Shown here one piece after another: positions 58,276-64,000 of a stretch of 64,000 nt of DNA. How positions within the stretch are numbered: the first letter of the stretch is position 1; each line of letters begins with the position of its first letter. The DNA lies in the NCBI RefSeq assembly GCF_004114955.1, contig NZ_CP030053.1:3224001-3288000 (forward strand). Direction: 5' to 3'. The translations under genes and the position numbers were made by a program. Origin of the DNA: Bradyrhizobium guangzhouense. Its GTDB lineage: Bacteria; Pseudomonadota; Alphaproteobacteria; Rhizobiales; Xanthobacteraceae. The notes under the pieces were generated by a model that saw only the letters and a program-made list of their open reading frames with translations, was not told the origin of the DNA and did no database searches.

Positions 58276-59184
58276 ATGAAGGCACGACCGACCGGCGTGA
58301 TTCCGCCGATGACGACACCGTTCCGGAAAGATGGCGAGATCGACACCAAGCAAGTGGCGCCCCAGGTCGACTGGATGATCGGCGCCGGCGCGCATGGCGT
58401 CGCGGCCGGGGGCTCGACCGGCGAGGGGCACACGCTCGACCATGAGGAGTATCGCGACCTGATGGACGCGACGGTTGAGGCGGTGAAAGGCCGCATTCCC
58501 GTCATCGCCGGCATCATCGTCGATTCCACCCGCGATGCGATCCGCCGCGGCAAGCTTGTGCGGGACATGAATGTCGCAGCGCTCCAGGTCACGCCGGTGC
58601 ACTATCTGTTCAAGCCGGATGACGAGGCGATGGTGGCGCATTTTCGCGCCATGGCGGATGAAACCGGCATGCCCATCATCATCTACAATGTGGTGCCGTG
58701 GTCCTACCTGTCGCCGGCGCTGCTGACGCGGATCATGACCGAGGTGCCGCTGGTGGTCGGCGTCAAGCAGAGCGCGGGCGATCTCAAGCTGTTTGCGGAT
58801 CTCATGATGATGGCGCCGGACAAGCTGATCTACAGCGCGGTCGATGCGCTGATGTATCCGTCCTACACGCTCGGAGCCCACGGCTCGATCGCCGCGATCC
58901 TGACCGCTGCGCCGCATGCCTCCGTGGCGTTGTGGAATGCGGTGAGGGCGGGGGACCATCCGCGTGCGCTCGAGCTGCACAAGAAGCTGCTGACATTGTG
59001 GAACGCGATCATTGCGGACAATCTGCCGGCCTGCACGCGCTACGCGCAGACGCTGCAGGGCCTGCCCAGGACCTATCCGCGTGCGCCGATGCCGGAGGCC
59101 TCACCCGCGCAGCAAGCGGTGATCCGCAAGGCGCTGGAAGCGCTCGGCGCGCTGGACGGGCGGCAGATCGAGGCGGCTGAATAG
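58276..59184 (+). CDS. Dihydrodipicolinate synthase/N-acetylneuraminate lyase family protein
   Basis: 302 residues from ATG 58276; upstream frame to 58144 is rejected. TIM barrel with Schiff-base K164 (VVGVKQSAGD), Y137 (IIIYNVVPWSY), AAGGSTGEGHTL and LYSAVDAL region equivalents. Unlike true DapA, it lacks the pathway context and has P-W rather than P-P after the Tyr. Members act as aldolases on keto acids; the substrate is not known. An SDR gene follows after 146 bases. Confidence 0.85.
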   Translation: MKARPTGVIPPMTTPFRKDGEIDTKQVAPQVDWMIGAGAHGVAAGGSTGEGHTLDHEEYRDLMDATVEAVKGRIPVIAGIIVDSTRDAIRRGKLVRDMNVAALQVTPVHYLFKPDDEAMVAHFRAMADETGMPIIIYNVVPWSYLSPALLTRIMTEVPLVVGVKQSAGDLKLFADLMMMAPDKLIYSAVDALMYPSYTLGAHGSIAAILTAAPHASVALWNAVRAGDHPRALELHKKLLTLWNAIIADNLPACTRYAQTLQGLPRTYPRAPMPEASPAQQAVIRKALEALGALDGRQIEAAE

Positions 59185-59330
59185 TCCGCGCGCCGAAATA
59201 ACCAATGTCGAGACACAGCGCCGATCCGCTTTTACCTGCGGATGCGGCGCTGCTACATTTTGCGCGCGCCGCAGGCGCGGCGCGCCAACGACGAAGAAAC
59301 AGTCCGACGAGGGGAGGGGCCGAAAGTCCC

Positions 59331-60302
59331 ATGAAGGAATTTGCTGGAAAGATCGCTGTCATCACCGGTGGCGGCACGGGCATGGGACGGGAGCTCGCGC
59401 GGCAGCTCGTGGCCGAGGGCTGCAACGTCGCGATGTGCGACGTCTCGGAAGCCGCGATGGCCGAGACCAAGCGGCTGTGCGAGGCCGAGAAGCTGCCGCA
59501 GGGCCTGCGCGTGACGACCCATGTCGCCGACGTCTCGATCGAGGATCATCTCAAGCGTTTTCGCGATGAGCTCGCCGAGCAGCAGGAGACGGACAAGATC
59601 CATCTGCTGTTCAACAATGCCGGCATCGGCGGTGGCGGCAGCCTGTTCACCAACACGCGCGAGCAGTGGGAGCGCACCTTCAACATCTGCTGGGGCGGCG
59701 TCTATCTCGGCGTCCGCACCTTCCTGCCGATGCTGGTTGCGGCGGACGAGGCCCACATCATCAACACCGCCAGCGTCAACGGCTTCTGGGCTTCGATCGG
59801 CATGGGCCAGGCGCACACCGCCTACAGCTCGGCGAAATTCGCGGTGAAGGGATTCACCGAAGCGCTGATCAACGATCTTCGCCTGCACGCCCCGCATGTC
59901 AAATGCTCGGTTGTGATGCCCGGCCATGTCGGCACCTCGATCGTCTCCAATTCGCGCAAGGTACAGAGCGGCGACGGGTCGGAGCGGCTCAGCGCCGAGG
60001 AGGTCGCGCTGACCCGCAAACGCATGATCGCGGCCGGGGTGCCAGATGCTGACAAAATGTCGGACGAGGACATCCAGTCGGTGTTCGTCGAGCGCGCCCG
60101 CAGCTTCCTCGAGGATGCACCGACGACCGCGGCACAAGCGGCCAAGATCATCCTGGATGGCGTCAAGTCAGAGCGGTGGCGCATTCTTGTGGGGGATGAC
60201 GCAAAGCGTCTCGACGAACGCGTACGCGCGACGCCCGAGCAGGCCTATGACCGCGCGTTCTACGAAAGCTTTACCCAGGAGGTCGGCTGGCGGCTTGGCT
60301 GA
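59331..60302 (+). CDS. Short-chain dehydrogenase/reductase
   Basis: 323 residues from ATG 59331 with GAGGGGAGGGGC before it. Cofactor motif TGGGTGMG (12-19), NNAGIGGGGS, the active Tyr Y165 and Lys K169 in TAYSSAKFAVKG, and N-terminal MKEFAGKIAVI. A C-terminal extension of about 80 residues follows the usual core. NAD(P)-dependent alcohol/ketone conversion; substrate unknown. Possibly linked to the DHDPS-like gene upstream. Confidence 0.85.
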   Translation: MKEFAGKIAVITGGGTGMGRELARQLVAEGCNVAMCDVSEAAMAETKRLCEAEKLPQGLRVTTHVADVSIEDHLKRFRDELAEQQETDKIHLLFNNAGIGGGGSLFTNTREQWERTFNICWGGVYLGVRTFLPMLVAADEAHIINTASVNGFWASIGMGQAHTAYSSAKFAVKGFTEALINDLRLHAPHVKCSVVMPGHVGTSIVSNSRKVQSGDGSERLSAEEVALTRKRMIAAGVPDADKMSDEDIQSVFVERARSFLEDAPTTAAQAAKIILDGVKSERWRILVGDDAKRLDERVRATPEQAYDRAFYESFTQEVGWRLG

Positions 60303-60522
60303 CTCTCGGTCGCGGAGATCATCAGTAAAGCAGCGTAAGTAGGTATGATCATCGTCATCGCAAGGGGCGCGCAAACATTTTACTCAGGTATTTGCGGCCG
60401 TCCCTTGCCTATCTTTACAGGCCCATGACGAAACGGAATGTTACGCATGCAACGATATTCCCGCGTTCAAGCGATGGTGATCTCGAGCGGGTCTCATTCG
60501 GCGCAGCGCTGCTTGGTCGGTG

Positions 60523-60540
60523 AACTAAAATAGTTTAGTG
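60523..60540. promoter_or_regulatory. AT-rich palindrome upstream of hydrolase 60576
   Basis: ACTAAA-ATAG-TTTAGT (60524-60539) is a perfect 6-bp dyad. It lies 37 bases before the hydrolase start. Its reverse complement contains TAAACTATTTT, which recurs at 62420-62430 beyond the MarR gene. Confidence 0.5.
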
Positions 60541-60575
60541 AATCAGGAGTAATGCCACGATAGAGCGTCGCTCCG

Positions 60576-61691
60576 ATGATACCCGCATGCCTCTCCGACG
60601 ACTTCATCCTCTGCCCGGAGAGAGAGGATATCTCCGCTGAGTTCACCCGGCTGCTGACCGCGGCACAAGAGGGTGGCGCTACCATCGCCGAATGCCTGAT
60701 GATCGCGCGGCAGCTCAAGCGCGGCGACGAACAGTCCTGGCATCGCGAGTGGAAGAAGCTGGCCCAGGCCAACAGGCATCGGGCCGAGGCGGCATTCGCC
60801 GAGGGCCACATGGTCACCGCGCAGCGCAATTGGCTGCGTGCGATGAACTATTACGGTGCGGCCGCGATGCCGCTCGATCCTGCAGACGAGCGCCGCTGGG
60901 TCGCGGTGCTCGCGATGCAGGAATGCGCCCGCCGTTTCCTTAACGCACGCCGGCCTGCCGGCGAGGTCGTGACAATCCCCTGGGTCGAAGGGCATTCGCT
61001 GCAGGGCTATTTCCTGCCTGCGCCCGCGACGAACGGTCGCGCTCCGACCGTGATCTGCATCGGCGAGCCCGGACAACGCAAGGAGGAGTTCCTGGTCAAG
61101 CTTGCGCCGCATGCGCGCGAGCGCGGATTCTCGATGCTGGCGCTCGATCTGCTCGGGGACGAGCGCGACGATTACGTGGACGTGTTGCTGCAGCGTCGGG
61201 ATATCGAGAGTTCGATTGCCAGCGCCATGGATTACCTGGAGCTGCGCGGCGATGTCGATTTCGATCGCGTGGCGATCGTGGCCGACGGGTGGGGCTCTTC
61301 GTTCGTTGCGCGCGCCGTATTGCAGGAGCCGCGGTTTGCCGCGGCGGTCTGCGATGGTGGTCTGTGGGATCTGCACGAGCGGTCGTTCTTCGCCAGCCGC
61401 TTTGCCATGACGGATCTCAGCATCGTCCCGGTGCCGCATGCGCCGCTGATGGCTTCGAGTGCCGAATGCCCGGTGCTGATCACGCTCGGCGAGGACGGTT
61501 GGCTCGAGGCCGACCGGGCGCAACAGATCGTGCAGAAATCCCGGCTCGGCAGTTCCGACATCGTGTTGAAAGTGTTCACCGCAGCGGAGACTGGCGCGGC
61601 TCAGGCGCATGCCGACAATCCGAGCCTTGCCAACGAATACATCTTCGACTGGCTCGAATCCCATCTCGGCGCCGCCGGCAAGCGAATCTGA
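60576..61691 (+). CDS. Alpha/beta-hydrolase fold protein lacking the nucleophile serine
   Basis: 371 residues. The N-terminal ~130 are helical (EDISAEFTRLLTAAQEGGAT onwards), as in DUF1100/FrsA-type hydrolases, followed by an alpha/beta-hydrolase core (PTVICIGEPGQRKEEF). Where GxSxG is expected, the sequence is VADGWGSS (A236-D237-G238-W239-G240), so the Ser is replaced by Gly. An acid (GEDGWLEADRAQ) and His (AQAHADNP) seem retained. Probable pseudo-enzyme or altered chemistry. MarR regulator on the other side of a 26-base gap. Confidence 0.8.
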   Translation: MIPACLSDDFILCPEREDISAEFTRLLTAAQEGGATIAECLMIARQLKRGDEQSWHREWKKLAQANRHRAEAAFAEGHMVTAQRNWLRAMNYYGAAAMPLDPADERRWVAVLAMQECARRFLNARRPAGEVVTIPWVEGHSLQGYFLPAPATNGRAPTVICIGEPGQRKEEFLVKLAPHARERGFSMLALDLLGDERDDYVDVLLQRRDIESSIASAMDYLELRGDVDFDRVAIVADGWGSSFVARAVLQEPRFAAAVCDGGLWDLHERSFFASRFAMTDLSIVPVPHAPLMASSAECPVLITLGEDGWLEADRAQQIVQKSRLGSSDIVLKVFTAAETGAAQAHADNPSLANEYIFDWLESHLGAAGKRI

Positions 61692-61717
61692 ACGCGGCCT
61701 TCGAGCCGACAGGAGCC

Positions 61718-62275
61718 TCAGAAGTCCAGTGAGATCCTGATGCAGGCTTTCTCGAGCCGGCTCTTCAGCGTTGCGAGCTTGGCAGTGAACTCGGTCAGCT
61801 CGTTCTCGTCGAACTCCTGGAAGACGAATTCACGAATCGTCTTGTACTGCTCGTTGAGGCTCGCGATGTGCTTCTGCGTCTTCTCGACCAGCGACAGCCG
61901 TACCACGCGGGCATCGGTCGGCGAGGGGCGGCGGCGCAAGAGGCCCTTCTTCTCCAGCAGCTTGGACTGGGTGGTGACGAAGGATGGGTCGACGTGAAGC
62001 AGCTTGGAGACCACGTTGATGGGCACGCCATCGTCCTTGTCGAGGTCGGAAATCGCCATCAGGATCAGCCATTGCGGTCCGCTGATGCCGAGCGTCCTGG
62101 CCCAGAACTGACGCAGCTCCTCCAGGTACATGTTGATCGAGGATATCTCCCAGGTAAATCGCCTGATGATATCGAGATTGCCGGCGGAGCGGAGGCGCGC
62201 CCCTTCTTTCCTCGTCGCTGACACAGCGTCACTCCCGCAAGCTGATTCATTCTCGTCAGTTTTCGCGGCGGGCAT
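61718..62275 (-). CDS. MarR-family transcriptional regulator
   Basis: 185 residues. N-terminal 30 residues are polar and disordered (MPAAKTDENESACGSDAVSA). The dimer helix and winged helix are clear: RRFTWEISSINMYLEELRQF, ISGPQWLILMAISDLDKDDG, INVVSKLLHVDPSFVTTQSK, RRPSPTDARVVRLSLVEKT (wing). Converges with the hydrolase gene. Related palindromes lie at 60523-60540 and 62417-62435. Ligand unknown; many relatives sense aromatic compounds. Confidence 0.87.
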   Translation of the reverse strand: MPAAKTDENESACGSDAVSATRKEGARLRSAGNLDIIRRFTWEISSINMYLEELRQFWARTLGISGPQWLILMAISDLDKDDGVPINVVSKLLHVDPSFVTTQSKLLEKKGLLRRRPSPTDARVVRLSLVEKTQKHIASLNEQYKTIREFVFQEFDENELTEFTAKLATLKSRLEKACIRISLDF

Positions 62276-62416
62276 AGTCCACGCAACTCAGCCCTGACGC
62301 AAGTGCAGAGCAGGGTAATTGTGTCACGGAAATTACAAATATGAGCCGGTCAGCATTTTCGCCCAGATCCGGTGTTGCGCCGCGGACACAGGGATAGTGA
62401 AACCACAAAGCTGATC

Positions 62417-62435
62417 TAATAAACTATTTTGATTA
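62417..62435. promoter_or_regulatory. Second AT-rich site with the TAAACTATTTT core
   Basis: TAATAAACTATTTTGATTA is a 19-base imperfect palindrome (six of nine pairs match). It shares the 11-mer TAAACTATTTT with the complement of the 60523 site, plus six of the next nine bases. It lies 142 bases before the MarR start and 200 before the porin start. The rest of the 359-base gap shows nothing clear; the porin ribosome site CTTGGAGG is at its end. Confidence 0.5.
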
Positions 62436-62634
62436 ACGGAATGGCGCAGGCATATTGATCCATGACGGTGGGGGGTTCTCGATCGTCCCGTTGCAGGTGG
62501 TTCGCTCACGTCCCTCGCGTCTCAAGCGGGTGCGTCCGAAAGCGCGAAGCGGCCGAGCGGATTTGATGAAGAGACGGGGATCTGGGGGGCCTCACGGTCC
62601 GATCTCCGTAAAATGAGCAACTTGGAGGTTTTAA

Positions 62635-64000
62635 ATGAAAATGGTGAAGAGCCTTTTGCTCGGCACTGCGGCGGGTCTGATCGCCGTCGGTGGAGCTCAG
62701 GCGGCTGATCTTCCGCTCAAGGCCAAGGCAGTCGAATACGTGAAGATCTGCTCGCTGTACGGTGCGGGTTTCTACTACATGCCTGGCACCGACACCTGCA
62801 TCAAGCTGGGTGGCTACCTGCGCGCTGACATGATTCTCGGCGGCGCCGGCGACTACGGTTTCAACAACAGCACGACCAGCGCGAACGGCGGGTCAAACAA
62901 CCGTCTGACCAACTACTATTACAGCCGCGCCCGTTTCGATTTCAACGTCGACACCCGCACGGCGACCGAATACGGCGTTGTTCGCACCTACGCCGACTTG
63001 GTCTTCACCTACGACTCGACCAATGCTACCGGCAGCAACCCGTCGGCCATCTCGACCAGTGCCGGATCGCTTGGTATCTACCACGCGTTCATCCAGTTTG
63101 CCGGCTTTACCTTCGGCCGCACGGTCTCGATCTTCGATGCCCCGTGGCAGAGCTATCCGGCTGGCGGTCCCGATACCATCCCGGGCGGATCCAACCACGT
63201 CAACGGCGTCAACCAGGTTTCCTACACGGCTGACTTTGGCCAGGGCATCACCGCTTCGGTGGCATTGCAGGACGAGACGTCCGCGAACAATGGCCAGTCG
63301 AACCTCTGGAACGTGTCGTCGGGTACGGCTGCTCAGTTCGTCACGGGCGTCTACGGCGCCAACGATTGGGGTGGCACACGTTCTCCCGACATCGTCGGTG
63401 CGGTTCGTGTCGACCAGGCCTGGGGCCTGGCCCAGTTGTCGGTTGTCGGGCATGACCTCCATGCCGGCTACTACGGCGCAACCGAACTCAGCGGCCATCC
63501 CGCCGACAAGTGGGGCTGGGCTGTGCAGGGCGCGTTGTCGATCAAGAATATCCCGACCGGTGCGGGCGACGCGATCAACCTGCAGGCCGTCTATACGGAC
63601 GGTGCAACGCGCTATAATTTCCAGAGCCTGTTCCCGCAGAGCTTCTTCATGTTCAGCGGCAGCGGCAACGGCGCGTATCAGAGCACCGGCTTTGCCGGTC
63701 TTGCTGACGGCGTCTTTGGAACCGCTACCGGCATCGATACCGTCAAGACCTGGGGCGTCCGTGGCGGCTATACCCACAACTGGAGCCCGAACTGGGCGAG
63801 CGCCGTCTATGGTGGTTATGGTTCGCTGAGCTACGGCTCGACGGGCAAGACCCTGATCTGCGCCAACTTCGCGACGATCGCCGTGGCGGGTTCGACCTGT
63901 AACCCGGACTTCAACTTCTCGGTCCTCGGTGTCAACACGGTGTGGACTCCGGTCAAGAACCTGGCGTTCACTGCTGACGTGAGCTGGTCCCGTCTGGACC
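62635..64000 (+). CDS. Porin (Bradyrhizobium/Rhizobiales type), 3' end cut off by the window
   Basis: At least 455 residues from ATG 62635, preceded by TTGGAGG. A Sec signal (MKMVKSLLLGTAAGLIAVGG, AQAADLP) and mature start KAKAVEYVKICSLYGAGFYY with CIKLGGYLRAD are typical of the porin family of Bradyrhizobium and relatives. Alternating beta strands, aromatic girdles and Gly/Asn-rich loops continue to the end (VSWSRLD). Two Cys (C at KICSLYGAG and TCIKLGGY) flank a short N-terminal plug-like loop. It forms a general diffusion channel in the outer membrane. Confidence 0.93.
   Translation, partial: MKMVKSLLLGTAAGLIAVGGAQAADLPLKAKAVEYVKICSLYGAGFYYMPGTDTCIKLGGYLRADMILGGAGDYGFNNSTTSANGGSNNRLTNYYYSRARFDFNVDTRTATEYGVVRTYADLVFTYDSTNATGSNPSAISTSAGSLGIYHAFIQFAGFTFGRTVSIFDAPWQSYPAGGPDTIPGGSNHVNGVNQVSYTADFGQGITASVALQDETSANNGQSNLWNVSSGTAAQFVTGVYGANDWGGTRSPDIVGAVRVDQAWGLAQLSVVGHDLHAGYYGATELSGHPADKWGWAVQGALSIKNIPTGAGDAINLQAVYTDGATRYNFQSLFPQSFFMFSGSGNGAYQSTGFAGLADGVFGTATGIDTVKTWGVRGGYTHNWSPNWASAVYGGYGSLSYGSTGKTLICANFATIAVAGSTCNPDFNFSVLGVNTVWTPVKNLAFTADVSWSRLD

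Overview
The window reads as one stretch of a Bradyrhizobium chromosome, or of a very close relative in the Nitrobacteraceae. It is GC-rich throughout. The gene orders are alphaproteobacterial (gatA-gatB, rpoZ-rsh-pdxJ-acpS-lepB-rnc-era-recO-parC, nrdR-ribD-ribE-ribH-nusB-thiL, plsX-fabH-ihfA-merR-tRNA-Pro). HemB has the aspartate-rich magnesium-type metal site, there is a DUF3551 small secreted protein, and the window ends in a Bradyrhizobium-type porin. Several interspersed inverted repeats in the gaps also resemble those of this genus. I see no IS element, prophage, CRISPR array or conjugation module.

Left third (1-25 kb) is housekeeping. It begins with the GatA/GatB amidotransferase subunits and an uncharacterised 100-residue protein translationally coupled between them. 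A very small lysine-rich histone-like peptide (4056-4148), a Sel1-like protein and tRNA-Ser(GCU) follow. Next come a large soluble lytic transglycosylase, dapA, mscL, smpB, a peroxiredoxin, a family-5-type uracil-DNA glycosylase overlapping a NYN-domain gene, rpoZ, and the bifunctional (p)ppGpp enzyme. The long run pdxJ-acpS-lepB-rnc-era-orf-recO-orf-parC contains many 4-base start/stop overlaps.

Middle (23.6-39 kb) is accessory and environmental. It holds a GMC oxidoreductase, two small secreted proteins, a rhodanese-ChrB fusion, a secreted lactonase-like metallo-beta-lactamase protein, two MFS transporters and a class III nucleotide cyclase. It also holds a Nramp manganese transporter with a candidate Mur operator, Bpt, an RDD membrane protein, hemB, and a MarR regulator resembling LdtR.

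Right part (39-54.6 kb) returns to housekeeping: glyA, nrdR, the riboflavin genes with nusB and thiL, two tandem cysteine-cluster proteins, the K+-independent-type H+-pyrophosphatase, a TTT substrate-binding protein, bamE, the cytochrome bc1 assembly chaperone, YceD, plsX, fabH, ihfA and a MerR regulator, then tRNA-Pro(GGG). The last 9 kb is accessory: a divergent TetR/esterase pair around a palindrome, a DHDPS-like lyase, an SDR, an alpha/beta-hydrolase that seems to lack its nucleophile, a MarR regulator, and the cut-off porin.

There is no obvious large novel system. The most interesting leads are a pair of related AT-rich palindromic sites around the MarR/pseudo-hydrolase pair, the coupled gatA-orf-gatB arrangement, the histone-like micro-protein behind a palindrome-rich leader, the rnc-encoded basic tail, and the secreted lactonase-like enzyme.
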